Of a stretch of 64,000 nt of DNA, positions 41,575 to 52,000 are shown in pieces (position 1 is the stretch's first letter; each line of letters begins with the position of its first letter). The notes beneath the pieces are model-generated. The model searched no databases. It saw nothing but the letters and a program-made list of their open reading frames with translations, and was not told the origin of the DNA. The stretch lies in NCBI RefSeq assembly GCF_045062745.1, contig NZ_JBJGED010000023.1, forward strand, positions 62,001 to 126,000, read 5' to 3'. The DNA is from Paenibacillus_AA sp045062745. GTDB lineage: Bacteria > Bacillota > Bacilli > Paenibacillales > NBRC-103111. The position numbers were made by a program, and so were the translations under genes.

Positions 41575-42543
41575 ATGAAGACAATCCGTTGGGGCATTAT
41601 CGGCTGCGGGAACGTGACGGAGGTCAAGAGCGGCCCGGGCTTTCAGCTGGCCGAGCATTCGGAACTGGTGGCAGTGATGCGGCGAAACGCGCGGCTCGCG
41701 GAGGATTATGCGAAACGGCATGGGGTGCCGAGATGGTATGACGACGCGGATCGGCTGATCGCCGATCCGGAAGTGGACGCGGTGTATGTGGCCACTCCGC
41801 CGGACAGCCATCTGGAATATGCGGCCCGGGCCGCAGCTGCGGGGAAGCCCGTCTATGTGGAGAAGCCGATGGCGCTCAATTACGCCCAATGCGAGGCGAT
41901 GCTGGATGCTTGCCGCACGGCCGGGGTCCCCTTATTCGTCGCCTATTACCGCCGGGCTTTGCCGCGGTTCCTGCACATCAAACGGCTGATCGAGGATGGC
42001 GCGATCGGACAAGTCCGGTTCGTCCATACGAGACAGACGAAGAAGCTGACGGAGCGGGCGGACGCGCTGCCATGGCGGCTCGATCCGAGCGTTTCGGGAG
42101 GCGGCTATTTCTTCGATTTGGCGAGCCATACGCTCGATGTGCTGGACTTCCTGCTCGGCCCGATCCGATCGGCATCCGGCCAGTCGTCCAATCTCGGAGG
42201 CGCCTATACGGCCGAGGATACCGTCTCCGGGGTATACGAATTCGAGTCCGGCGTGCAGGGGACGGGCACATGGTGCTTCTGCGGGTATGAGAACGTGGAT
42301 GTGAACGAGATCGTGGGCGATCTGGGGAAGCTGACGTTCTCTACGTTCGGTCACGAGCCGATCGTTCAGACGACCGCGGCCGGCGTGACCGCTCACCCGT
42401 TCGAGGCGCCGAAGCATATTCAGCAGCCCCTTATCCAGACGATCGTCGACGATTTGCTTGGTATCGGGAAATGTGCGAGCACCGGGGCATCTGCGGCTCG
42501 AACGAGCAGGATTATGGACGAAATCGTAGGAAATCGGCGATAA
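41575..42543 (+). CDS. Gfo/Idh/MocA-family oxidoreductase
   Basis: This 322-residue NAD(P)-dependent dehydrogenase has an N-terminal Rossmann domain with GIIGCGNVTEV and a strand-end ATPP. EKPMALNYAQCEAMLDAC contains the family EKP motif. The C-terminal alpha/beta domain with GGGYFFDLASHTLDVLDFLL carries the likely catalytic His. Substrate is probably a sugar or polyol, not readable from sequence. GAGAGGAG precedes the ATG. It stands alone between two terminators. Confidence 0.88.
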   Translation: MKTIRWGIIGCGNVTEVKSGPGFQLAEHSELVAVMRRNARLAEDYAKRHGVPRWYDDADRLIADPEVDAVYVATPPDSHLEYAARAAAAGKPVYVEKPMALNYAQCEAMLDACRTAGVPLFVAYYRRALPRFLHIKRLIEDGAIGQVRFVHTRQTKKLTERADALPWRLDPSVSGGGYFFDLASHTLDVLDFLLGPIRSASGQSSNLGGAYTAEDTVSGVYEFESGVQGTGTWCFCGYENVDVNEIVGDLGKLTFSTFGHEPIVQTTAAGVTAHPFEAPKHIQQPLIQTIVDDLLGIGKCASTGASAARTSRIMDEIVGNRR

Positions 42544-42565
42544 TCTATTAAATCCGACGGTTAAG

Positions 42566-42607
42566 AACTCTATTTTTTCGTTATGGCGAAACGATAGAGT
42601 TTTTTTG
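42566..42607 (+). terminator. Terminator after the oxidoreductase gene
   Basis: AACTCTAT (42566-42573) pairs with ATAGAGTT (42594-42601), with TTTCG/CGAAA inside, followed by seven T. Confidence 0.88.
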
Positions 42608-42676
42608 TTGTTTTTCGCAACTTTCACCCAAATTCTGGCGTCTAATAGTATGTCTGCTTTGCACGGATAGTGTCTT

Positions 42677-42704
42677 TTGGTAACGAGATTTGATAGAATA
42701 TAGC
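42677..42704 (+). promoter_or_regulatory. Candidate promoter of the amidase gene
   Basis: TTGGTA (42677-42682), a 16-base spacer and TATAGC (42699-42704). An alternative -10, TAGAAT, lies a few bases upstream. Confidence 0.4.
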
Positions 42705-42768
42705 TGAAGTTGCCAGATTGGACTCGCAGCGTGCAGGCAAAAAATCGAGAGATTGCTAGAGGTGAACC

Positions 42769-44382
42769 ATGAAGGACTGGAAATGGCTGCTGCCGCTCGT
42801 CATGCTGCTAGTCGCCCTGTTGCTGCCTGCCACGACGGAGGCCGCCTCGCCTGTACAGCTGTTTTTGAACGGGAAGAAGCTGGAACCGGAAGTGCCGCCG
42901 AGAATCGTGAACGACTTGACCATCGTTCCCCTGCGGATCATCTCCGAGGAAGTGGGAGCACGCGTATCGTGGATTCCCGAAGGGTCGCGCATTAAGGTCG
43001 AGCAGGGCACGACCGCCATCGAGCTGCAGATCGGCAATCCCGTTGTGACGCTCAATGGCGTCGAGAAGAAGCTCGATGTAGCACCCGAGAATGTGGAAGG
43101 CAATACGATCGTGCCGGTGCGCTTTTTCTCGGAATCGTTCGGCTTGAAGGTGGGCTATGACGATCTCACGCGGTCGGTGTCGCTGTACAAGCAACCGGAT
43201 GCTGGCTCTACGGCCGGCGGGTCTGGGACGAACGGGAGTACGAACGGCAGCGGAAGCGGGAGTACGAGCGGGGCTGCACCCGGGACGAATACTGGCGCTT
43301 CGAATGGAAACGGATACGGGAGCGGATCAGGCACTACAACCGGCGGTACCTCCGGCAACGGAGCATCCGGGTCTTCGGGCGGTTCGACGGGAACCGGCAA
43401 GCCGACCGGAGCGGGGACCGACGGCAAAGGCACGACAGGGAGCGGCTCGCCGGGATCAAGCGGCTCCGGTGCAGGTTCGGGCACGACAGGTACAGGGGCC
43501 AAACCGGGATCGACTCTAACGTTCTCCAAGCTGGAGCTGGCCGGTGACGAAGTCGTGATCCAGACGACAAGCGCGGTCGCTCCCAAAGTCTCGTTCCTGA
43601 GCTCGCCGGAACGGATGGTGATCGACCTCCCGGGCGTAACGCTCGCAGGCACGCCGCTTGCAGCGTTGAATCCGAAGGGCGGAGAGATCGCCGTGAAGCA
43701 TCCGGTGCTGCAGAAGATTCGGTACGCCCAGTTCAGCGACAAGCCGCTGGTAGCGAGAATCGTGCTCGACCTCGGACAAAAGATGGATTTCAAGCTGACG
43801 GAGGACAAATCGACGAATACATACCGGATCCAATTGGTGAAGAAGCGGATCAAAGTTGTCATCGATGCCGGCCACGGCGGCTCCGACCCAGGGGCGATCT
43901 CGCTTAATTCGCGCTCGGAGAAGGATTTCACACTCGCGATGGAATCCAAGGTCGTCGATCATTTGAAATTGATCCCGGATCTGGATGTATATGAAACCCG
44001 CGCCGGCGACACATATCCTTCATTGCAGGAGCGTGTGGACTTCGCCAACGGGATGAACGCGAATTTATTTCTGTCGATCCACGCCAACAAGTTCGATAAC
44101 CCGTCGGTGAACGGTACCGAGACGTACTACAATCGACCGGACAGCATCGCGTTTGCGAATTTGCTCCATGACAAGCTAATGCCCGTTACCGGGCTGGGCG
44201 ATCGCGGTGTCAAGCTAGGCGATTTCAAAGTCATCCGAGAAACGACCATGCCTGCCGTATTGCTGGAGATGGGCTTCCTGTCGAACAAAAACGACGAAGC
44301 TTTGCTGTTCTCGAGTGAGTTCCAGGACCGGGCAGCTGCGACTATCGCTGCGGCGATCAAGGAATATTTGCTCGGTAAGTAA
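42769..44382 (+). CDS. Secreted N-acetylmuramoyl-L-alanine amidase with copper-amine-oxidase-like and AMIN domains
   Basis: This 537-residue exported enzyme cuts the amide between muramic acid and the peptide of peptidoglycan. A signal peptide spans 1-25. A copper-amine-oxidase N-like domain (about 28-142; it is a fold name, not an oxidase here) follows. Then come about 100 residues of Gly/Ser/Thr/Asn linker (144-244) and an AMIN domain (about 246-355). The catalytic Amidase_3 domain starts at IDAGHGGSDPG, about 364, with the zinc His and Glu positions and later SIHANKF and LLEMGFLSN. It is probably for division or spore lysis. AGAGGTG precedes the ATG. Confidence 0.92.
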   Translation: MKDWKWLLPLVMLLVALLLPATTEAASPVQLFLNGKKLEPEVPPRIVNDLTIVPLRIISEEVGARVSWIPEGSRIKVEQGTTAIELQIGNPVVTLNGVEKKLDVAPENVEGNTIVPVRFFSESFGLKVGYDDLTRSVSLYKQPDAGSTAGGSGTNGSTNGSGSGSTSGAAPGTNTGASNGNGYGSGSGTTTGGTSGNGASGSSGGSTGTGKPTGAGTDGKGTTGSGSPGSSGSGAGSGTTGTGAKPGSTLTFSKLELAGDEVVIQTTSAVAPKVSFLSSPERMVIDLPGVTLAGTPLAALNPKGGEIAVKHPVLQKIRYAQFSDKPLVARIVLDLGQKMDFKLTEDKSTNTYRIQLVKKRIKVVIDAGHGGSDPGAISLNSRSEKDFTLAMESKVVDHLKLIPDLDVYETRAGDTYPSLQERVDFANGMNANLFLSIHANKFDNPSVNGTETYYNRPDSIAFANLLHDKLMPVTGLGDRGVKLGDFKVIRETTMPAVLLEMGFLSNKNDEALLFSSEFQDRAAATIAAAIKEYLLGK

Positions 44383-44430
44383 GCACATGGAAAAGTGTGG
44401 TCCACTAAAAAGGTTTGGAGAGTGAAGCCG

Positions 44431-44988
44431 ATGTTCAACCGTACAATCCGAAGGGCGGCCGTACCCGCGATCTTGCTGCTGGCAGTAAGCGCCGCGGGCT
44501 GCGGCTCGAAACCGACGACACCTGCCGGGACACCCGCTCCGACCTCGACTCCGGTCGCGACGCAGCCGGTCCAGCCGGCTTCCACACCAAAGGAAACCCT
44601 TAAGGAAGCGAAAATAAAAGCTTATTACTCGGATACGGACTTGACGAAGCTCGTCGAAAAAGAAACGAGCATCTCATACGCGGCGGATGCCGACAAGTAC
44701 AAGCTGGCGCTGCAAAAGCTGCAGGCCGCTCCGGATACTACCGTCCTTCCTCTGATGAAGGGGATTACGATTCAATCCGCCAAGCTGGAAAACAGCCAAG
44801 TGACTGTGAACATGACCATTTCGGACCAGGGACGTCTCGGTTCGCCGGGTGAAGCGCTGCTGCTCGACGCGCTCAAGAAAACGCTGTTCCAATTCAGCGA
44901 AGTGCAGACCATCGAGCTGCTGGTGGACGGCAAGCAGACCGAGTCCTTGATGGGCCATATGGATGTCCCGCATCCAATGAAACGATAA
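44431..44988 (+). CDS. GerMN-domain lipoprotein
   Basis: This 185-residue lipoprotein has a lipobox SAAGC with Cys at about 24. A Pro/Thr-rich linker (about 26-55) follows, then one GerMN domain (about 62-178) with KAYYSDTDL and the C-terminal GKQTESLMGHMD. GerM is needed in sporulation and germination in B. subtilis and helps the engulfment channel; it has two GerMN domains, this has one. GGAGAG precedes the ATG at 44431. It follows the amidase gene by 48 bases, so both may share a transcript. Confidence 0.85.
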   Translation: MFNRTIRRAAVPAILLLAVSAAGCGSKPTTPAGTPAPTSTPVATQPVQPASTPKETLKEAKIKAYYSDTDLTKLVEKETSISYAADADKYKLALQKLQAAPDTTVLPLMKGITIQSAKLENSQVTVNMTISDQGRLGSPGEALLLDALKKTLFQFSEVQTIELLVDGKQTESLMGHMDVPHPMKR

Positions 44989-45012
44989 AGAACGATAAGA
45001 GGAGCGCACGGA

Positions 45013-47751
45013 ATGATCAACCCTAAGAATCGGAAAATAAAATTAGCAGTGACCGGATCATTGATCACATCCATGGTACTGGCCTCGGCCGCTTATGCGG
45101 CCCCGGCTCCCCAGAACACCGGCGGAGTGGCCGCTTTGGCCGTGACGAACGGACAGACCGTGCCGACCACGATGAAGCTGTCGTTCCCGGACGTGCCTTC
45201 GACGCATTGGGCGTCCAAGCATATCCTGAAGCTGGCCGCCCTCGGCATCGTGGAAGGGGAAGATACGGGCTACAAGCCGGAGAATGAGGTCAGCCAACAA
45301 GACGTGATCATCATGGCGATTCGAATGATGGGGTTGGAACCGCAGGTGAAGAGCTCGACCGCCACGACGAACCTGCCGTTCGCGGAGGTGCGCGACGATG
45401 CCAAGGGGTATGTGGCGATGGCAATCGAGAAAGGCCTCATCGCGATGAACGAGGAGCTGGCCTCTCCGGTGAAGTGGGGCAGCCGCGCTGCCACCCGCGA
45501 ATGGGTAGCGAAGATGATTATCCGTGCAATCGGCAAGCAAGATTTGGCCACGACTTCCACAGGGCCGAGCTCCTTCGCGGACGCATCCAAATTCTCGGCA
45601 AGTTCGCTTGGCTATATTAACGCGGCGGTAGCGCTGAAGCTCGTCTACGGATTCGAAGACAATACGTTCCAGCCTGCCGGTACCGTAACGCGAGCGCAGA
45701 TGGCTACGTTCCTCAGCCGGGCCGAGCCCTACATGGAGACCCGGTCCGCCAAGGGCTATACCGGCTTCCTGACTCAGGTCGACGGCAGCACGTGGACGCT
45801 CCAGGATAAGAATGGACAGACGAAGCAGATTCAGATGTATCCTACGGCTCCGGTTTATAATACCGGGGAAGATACGCGCAAGCTAGCCATCGGAGACGTG
45901 AAGCTGTATTCCGAAGTGTACGTCGTAACGGACAACAATGTCGGCTATTTCGGCGAAGTGCTGAGCGATGAAGTTCAGCTCCAGTCGATCACCGGCACGG
46001 TAGTATCCGTAGATATCAACGCGTTGACCGTAACCGTATTGATCGACGGGATGGAAAGTACATACGCATTGGCCACGAACGTAAGTATTCTTGATAAGAA
46101 CGGCGGCGGTGTCAGCTTAGGCAGCCTGCTCGTCGACTCCGTCATCGAGATGAAGAAAAACACGCTCATCCCTTCCTCGAAAATTCAGCAAATTCTCGTG
46201 AAGCAAGTCCCGGTCAACAAGACAGTGGATGGGACGTTCGTAGCGATCGATACGCAGGCGAAAATTATCAAGATCAAGGAGGCCGTATCCGGTCTCGAAG
46301 AATCGTATCCGATCACCGCACTGACGACGGTGACGCTGGCCGACAAGCCATTCGACCCGGCAGGCTTGTACGAGGGCGACACGATCCGTATCGATGTGAA
46401 GAGCGGCAAGGCGAACGCCGTCACGGTCGTCAAGCAGCTCGTCGAGCTGCGGGACGAAGGCAAGATCAAGATTATCGATCTGAACTCGATGATCATCAAC
46501 TTGCAACGACCGACCGGGTCCGGCTTATCAGCCTACTCGCTGTCGAGCGCCACACAAGTCGTCATTAACGGCAATCCGTATGCCACCATCAAGGATCTGA
46601 ATGTGGGCGACGACGTGAAGGTCGAAGTGAACGGCAATGTAGTCGACCGCATCATTGTCACGGCGAGCAAGGTACAGAGCTTTTCCATGGCTACGATCTT
46701 CAGCTATGACGCGACGGAGAAAATCTTGACGGTGAAGGACGAGTTCGGCAATTTCGCCGTGTATCCGCTGTCGACAAAGACGAAGATGCTATACGACGAA
46801 ATGGATGTGTCGCTGGACAATTTCTCCACGTACTTCGTAAAAGGCAAACGCGTGAACTTATCCGTCACCGACAAGACGCTCGTCTCGATTCAAATTACGA
46901 CTCGGCTGGACGGCACGCTCGCTCAGATCAACACGACGTCCGGGGAGATGACGATTCGGACTTCTAACAACTTGATTTACACGTACAAGTATGTGAATCC
47001 TTACATCGAGCTGGCCGGGAAGTCGAGCGCCGCGATCGCGGATTTGAAGCCGGGCGATTCGGTGCGCATCGGATTCAACGCCTCGCAGGACCAGATCGTC
47101 CACGTGCAAGTGCGTACAGCGCTTATTGTACAGACGATCTCCAAGGACATCCCGAATCAAAAAATTACGGTACGCGAGAACGATACGACGACAGCCGAAT
47201 ATTATCTGAACGCGATTCCGATCGTCCGGAACGGACAGACGGCTTTGTCGTTGTCAGATATTCCGCTCGATGATTGGGTGGAGTTCGATTACATCGGCCG
47301 GACGCTGGAGACGATCCGGTTGGTGAACCCGATTCGCGGGAAGGTGACCGCGGTGGACGCCTCGCAAGGGAAGGTGACGCTGACGGATTACAACAACGCC
47401 ACGCAGACGATCACGGCAGGCACGAACTTCCAGATCAAGAGCGGCACCACCACCTACTCGACGCTCGAATCGCTCAAGCCGGAAGATCGGGTACAGGTCG
47501 TGACGGATTCGAAGGGCAAAACGATGTTTGTCGTCTTGTCCGGCCAAACTCGCGTCGTATCCACGTATAATGCGGGAACGAAGGAAGTTGCGTTCCAACG
47601 CAGTTTGTTAACCGAGCCTTACTTGTATGTCCTGCACGACAATGCGTATGTCCATCAAGGGACGTCCGTCATTAGCCCGAGCTTCCTTGCTTATGGCGAT
47701 ACCGTACAAGTGTATTTCCTCGGGGGTAAGATTATTGAGATTTCGAAATGA
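45013..47751 (+). CDS. S-layer homology domain surface protein with beta repeats
   Basis: This is a 912-residue exported protein. A signal peptide (about 1-28, cleaved near AYAAPA) is followed by three SLH domains (about 53-108, 118-172, 184-240), which bind pyruvylated wall polymers. From about 245 to the end there are roughly eight repeats of about 70 residues. They have the pattern G-x-V-x-x-V/I-D ... I-T-V ... V-x-x-G-D-x-V-x-V and look like small beta domains. No catalytic motif is seen. GAGGAGCGCACGG precedes the ATG. It follows the GerMN gene by 24 bases, and a terminator follows. Confidence 0.85.
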   Translation: MINPKNRKIKLAVTGSLITSMVLASAAYAAPAPQNTGGVAALAVTNGQTVPTTMKLSFPDVPSTHWASKHILKLAALGIVEGEDTGYKPENEVSQQDVIIMAIRMMGLEPQVKSSTATTNLPFAEVRDDAKGYVAMAIEKGLIAMNEELASPVKWGSRAATREWVAKMIIRAIGKQDLATTSTGPSSFADASKFSASSLGYINAAVALKLVYGFEDNTFQPAGTVTRAQMATFLSRAEPYMETRSAKGYTGFLTQVDGSTWTLQDKNGQTKQIQMYPTAPVYNTGEDTRKLAIGDVKLYSEVYVVTDNNVGYFGEVLSDEVQLQSITGTVVSVDINALTVTVLIDGMESTYALATNVSILDKNGGGVSLGSLLVDSVIEMKKNTLIPSSKIQQILVKQVPVNKTVDGTFVAIDTQAKIIKIKEAVSGLEESYPITALTTVTLADKPFDPAGLYEGDTIRIDVKSGKANAVTVVKQLVELRDEGKIKIIDLNSMIINLQRPTGSGLSAYSLSSATQVVINGNPYATIKDLNVGDDVKVEVNGNVVDRIIVTASKVQSFSMATIFSYDATEKILTVKDEFGNFAVYPLSTKTKMLYDEMDVSLDNFSTYFVKGKRVNLSVTDKTLVSIQITTRLDGTLAQINTTSGEMTIRTSNNLIYTYKYVNPYIELAGKSSAAIADLKPGDSVRIGFNASQDQIVHVQVRTALIVQTISKDIPNQKITVRENDTTTAEYYLNAIPIVRNGQTALSLSDIPLDDWVEFDYIGRTLETIRLVNPIRGKVTAVDASQGKVTLTDYNNATQTITAGTNFQIKSGTTTYSTLESLKPEDRVQVVTDSKGKTMFVVLSGQTRVVSTYNAGTKEVAFQRSLLTEPYLYVLHDNAYVHQGTSVISPSFLAYGDTVQVYFLGGKIIEISK

Positions 47752-47765
47752 TCGGGTTTTCGGTG

Positions 47766-47796
47766 GTCGGCGCGCTGCGGTGCGCCGGCTTTTTTT
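47766..47796 (+). terminator. Terminator after the SLH gene
   Basis: GTCGGCGC (47766-47773) pairs with GCGCCGGC (47782-47789) with one G-U pair, followed by seven T. Confidence 0.88.
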
Positions 47797-47894
47797 GTGC
47801 CGTGAGGCTCATCTGATCGGAGTTAGCCTGAGCGCCACGACCAAGCACCTTTTCGGGTTCTCACAAAAATGTCGAAATTGTAACAGAAACGGAC

Positions 47895-47923
47895 TTGAAC
47901 CGCCCGTCCACTTTCGTTAAACT
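47895..47923 (+). promoter_or_regulatory. SigA promoter of nth
   Basis: TTGAAC (47895-47900), a 17-base spacer and TAAACT (47918-47923), about 65 bases before the ATG. Confidence 0.65.
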
Positions 47924-47987
47924 GAATCACAATGAGTTAAACCTAACGCTTCGTGTGAGTGGGTAGTGAGATCGGGAGGGAACGGAG

Positions 47988-48653
47988 ATGACCGCGAAGA
48001 AGGTGCGACACATTCTGGATACGATCGCCACGATGTTCCCGGATGCGCATTGCGAGCTGCACCATTCGAATCCGTTCGAGCTCACGATCGCGGTCCTGCT
48101 CTCGGCGCAATGCACGGACGAAACGGTGAATAAAGTAACGGCCGACTTGTTCCAAAAGTACAAAACCCCTGCCGACTATCTCGCGGTGCCGATCGAGGAA
48201 CTGGAGCAAGACATCCGCCGCATCGGACTGTACCGCAATAAGGCAAAGCATATTCAGAGCCTGTGCCGACTTCTCCTCGAACGCTATGACGGCATCTTGC
48301 CGGAAAAGCACGAGCAGCTTGTGGAGCTGCCCGGCGTCGGCCGCAAGACGGCCAATGTGGTCGTCTCGAATGCGTTCGGCGTGCCGGCGATCGCTGTGGA
48401 CACCCATGTAGAGCGCGTCTCGAAACGCCTAGGCTTGGCCGACCCGGACGATACGGTGCTGCAGGTCGAACAGAAGCTCATGAAGAAGGTGCCGAAGCCA
48501 GAATGGACCCAGACGCATCACCGCCTGATCTTCTTCGGGCGTTATCATTGCAAGGCGCAAAATCCGCAATGCGGCATTTGTCCGCTGCTCGACGTGTGCG
48601 GGGAAGGCAAGGGGCGTATGAAAACCCCGAAAAAAAGGAAATCTAAGGAATGA
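47988..48653 (+). CDS. nth: Endonuclease III
   Basis: Nth is a DNA glycosylase and AP lyase that removes oxidised pyrimidines. The 221-residue protein has the helix-hairpin-helix LPGVGRKTANVV with the catalytic Lys, VDTHVERVSKRLG with the Asp, and the cluster motif CKAQNPQCGICPLLDVC (C-x6-C-x2-C-x5-C) near the C-terminus. GGGAGG precedes the ATG. In B. subtilis nth follows dnaD directly; here about 19 kb separates them. Confidence 0.95.
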   Translation: MTAKKVRHILDTIATMFPDAHCELHHSNPFELTIAVLLSAQCTDETVNKVTADLFQKYKTPADYLAVPIEELEQDIRRIGLYRNKAKHIQSLCRLLLERYDGILPEKHEQLVELPGVGRKTANVVVSNAFGVPAIAVDTHVERVSKRLGLADPDDTVLQVEQKLMKKVPKPEWTQTHHRLIFFGRYHCKAQNPQCGICPLLDVCGEGKGRMKTPKKRKSKE

Positions 48654-48677
48654 CGACAAGAGAAAGGGACGATAAGC

Positions 48678-48950
48678 ATGAAATGTATTGCGGTGTATAC
48701 GAGTGACTTCGAATTGTTCTCCGATATATTCGAGAAAGTCATCAACACCCCTCTCGGAACCGATGAGGAAGCGGAAGTGGAAGGCGTGACGATCTTCGAA
48801 TCCGGAGACGTGCCCGAGCATTACTTGGACAAAATGAAATCGAAGCCGGACGTCGTGGTCATGAAGCATCGCGACCGCAACATTACGATTTTGCAGCATG
48901 GCGACGTGTTTGAAATTTTTATCCCTGAAAATGAAAATGTGGTACACTAG
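48678..48950 (+). CDS. Conserved small protein of unknown function
   Basis: This 90-residue acidic soluble protein has mixed strand-helix content, for example IAVYTSDFELFSDIFEKVI and TIFESGDVPEHYLDKM. It has a good ribosome-binding site (GAAAGGGAC) and lies 24 bases after nth. No signal peptide, membrane span or catalytic motif. Coding potential looks real because it lies in a compact operon and ends at a terminator. Confidence 0.65.
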   Translation: MKCIAVYTSDFELFSDIFEKVINTPLGTDEEAEVEGVTIFESGDVPEHYLDKMKSKPDVVVMKHRDRNITILQHGDVFEIFIPENENVVH

Positions 48951-48975
48951 AAACCGGAGAAATTCGGTTTTTTTC
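48951..48975 (+). terminator. Terminator after the small protein gene
   Basis: AAACCG pairs with CGGTTT, with a short loop, followed by seven T. Confidence 0.8.
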
Positions 48976-49019
48976 TTTATTTTGCGACAAATAGAGACTT
49001 TCTGGGGGAGAAACTACTC

Positions 49020-52000
49020 ATGAACGCATTGCATCACTTCCGCGAGACGGCGGCCACCGAGGCCGTCGCCGCCATCCGGGAACGGATGGCGCAGGAAGGA
49101 GATCGGACGAACGCCGGCAAGATGGGAGAGCTTGCCGAGCTGGCTCACGATCCGCTGCTGCGGATCGCCTTCTGCGGCCATTTCTCGGCGGGCAAATCGA
49201 GCCTGATCAATAAATTGTGCGGCCATCCGCTGCTGCCCTCCAGCCCGATCCCGACGAGCGCGAACGTAGTGACGATCCGCAGCGGGACGGCGGGGGCTAC
49301 GATTATTCCGGTTGCATCGGCCGGAGTCGCCGGCGGCGCTGCTCAGCCGGTAGAGGTTCCGCTTGATAAGCTGGGCGAGTATGCCCGCAACGGACAAGAG
49401 ATCGCGTCGATCGAGATTCGCTATCCGATCTCGCTGCTCGACGGCAAGGCAGCCGTGCTGGACACGCCGGGCATCGATTCGACCGACGCCGCGCACATGC
49501 TCGCCACGGAATCGGCGCTGCACCTGGCAGACGTCGTGTTCTACGTGATGGACTACAACCATGTCCAGTCGGAAGTGAACTTCGCCTTCTGCAAACGGCT
49601 GAAGGAGTGGGGCAAGCCGCTGTACTTGATCGTGAACCAAATCGACAAGCACCGCGAGCGGGAGCTGACCTTCGATGCGTACCGGGTGAGCGTACGCCAG
49701 GCGTTCGAGAACTGGCATATTGTGCCGGACGGCATTCTATATACGTCGGTGAAGGCGTCCGACCATCCGCTGAATGAATGGCGCAAGCTCGAGCGGCTCG
49801 TGACCGAGCTCGCCGGCTTGTCGGAGCCGCTGCGCGCTCGGAGTGTCATCCAGTCGGCGCGCCACTTGAGCGGAATGCATACGGCCTGGGTGAGCGAGCA
49901 GAGTGAAGCGGAGAAGCAAGCTGCGCGCGAGGCGCTCGATGAGGAGGCGCTGCCGGCCGTGCTGGAGCAAGCGAACGCGTTCGACGCCGAGCTGAAGGCG
50001 ATTGCCGAGCAAGCCCAGTCTTACGAGCAGGGGTTGAAGAAGGAGATCGTCCATCTGCTCGACAATGCGACGATCACGCCCGCCGCAACGCGGGATCTGG
50101 CGCATCATTATTTGCAGAGCCGCAAGCCGGGGTTCAAGGTCGGCTTCTTCTCGCGGGCGGCGGCGACGGCGAAGGAGATCGAGACGCGGCTCGCCGCGTT
50201 CTCGGCCGACTTCGCTGAGCAGATGCAGGTGCACATCGTATCGCACCTGCGGCAGTTGTTGATCCGCGAGGCGGAGGCGCATGCCGCGGGGGCTCTGGCC
50301 GCCGCGGATATCGACGCGCGGCTGGCTAATGCAGCCGGCGAGGCGAACGCCGAATGGCTGGCGGCGCAAGTGCAGAGCGGGGCGAGCTTTAGCGGTGAGT
50401 ACACGCTGAATTACTCGCGTCAGCTGGCGGCCGACGCGAAGTCGTTCTTCCGCCGCGAGGCGTTCGCCCTCGCGGAGGCACTCGCCGCGCGTGCGGCAGA
50501 GGCGGGCCGCGAGCGTGCGGCGGCGCTCGGCGCCGAGCGGGGCGCGCTCGAGGCGCGGCTAGGCGCGTACCGGCGCCTGCAGGCGCTCGAGGCGCGCGAG
50601 GCCGCGTACGCCGCCGAGCTGGCGGCGCTGCTGCCCGCCGCCGACGCGGCCGCGCTCGCGCTGCCCGACCCCGCCGGGTACCCGGCGGCGGGGGCGGGCG
50701 CGGGCGCCGCAGGCGCCGGCGCGGCGCAGCCGCAGACGCTCGCGCGCGCCGCAGTGCCGGGCGCGCCGGCGGTGTCGCTGCGCGCGGCTAGCGCCGGAGG
50801 CGCAGCGGGCGCCGACGCGCCTGTCGCAGGCGCGCCCGCGGCCGCGGGCGATCCGCGCGGCGGCATGCGCCGCACGGCGCAGCGGCTGACGGCCGGCGCC
50901 GACCTGCTGGCCGGCATCCCGGCCATGCAGTCGATCGTGGCCGCCATGCGCGAGAAGGCCGAGCGCCTCACCGGCAGCACGTTCACGATCGCCCTGTTCG
51001 GCGCGTTCAGCGCGGGCAAGTCGTCGTTCGCCAACGCCCTGATGGGCGACGCGATCCTCCCGGTGTCGCCGAACCCGACGACGGCGGCGATCAACAAGAT
51101 CGTGCCGCCTACGGCGGAATGGCCGCACGGCTCGGTCAAGGTGCAGATGAAGTCCGCCGAGGCGATGCTGGACGACGTACGCTTCTCCTTGCAGGTACTC
51201 GGTTATAACGTCGCGAGCATGGACGAAGCGCTGAGCCAGATCGACCGGCTAAAGCCGGAGACGGTCGCCCCGAGCGGCAAGCCGCATTATACGTTCCTGA
51301 AGGCGGTGCGCCGCGGCTGGAACTTCGCGGCCGGTCAAATGGGCGAAGTCATCCGGGCCGATCTCGAGGAGTTCCGCGACTATGTCGCCGAGGAGAGCAA
51401 ATCGTGCTATGTCGCTTTCATCGAGCTCCATTATGCTTGTGCGCTGACGAATCAAGGCATGGTGCTCGTCGATACCCCGGGAGCCGATTCTATCAATGCC
51501 CGGCATACCGGCGTGGCGTTCGATTATATCAAGAATGCCGACGCGATCCTGTTCGTCACTTATTACAATCACGCGTTCTCCCAGGCCGACCGCGAATTCT
51601 TGCTCCAGCTCGGCCGGGTGAAGGAGACGTTCGAGCTCGATAAAATGTTCTTCGTCGTCAACGCAGCCGATCTCGCTGCCGACGAGCAGGAGCTCGCCGG
51701 CGTCGTGGGGCACGTCACGACGAATCTATTGCAGTATGGCATCCGCCATCCGCGCATTTATCCGGTGTCCAGCCTGTCCGCGCTGGACGGCAAGATGGGC
51801 GGAGATGCCGCTCTGCTGGAGCAGTCCGGCATCGTGCCGTTCGAACGCGACTTCGTGCGCTTCGCGTTCGAGGAGCTGGCCGACCTGGCCGTTCAGGCGG
51901 CCGAGCAGGACTTGGAGCGCGCAGACGGCGTGCTGCGCCAATGGATTGAAGGCGCGCAGGCGGGCGAGGCCGAGCGCAAGCAGCGGATCGAGCGGTTGCG

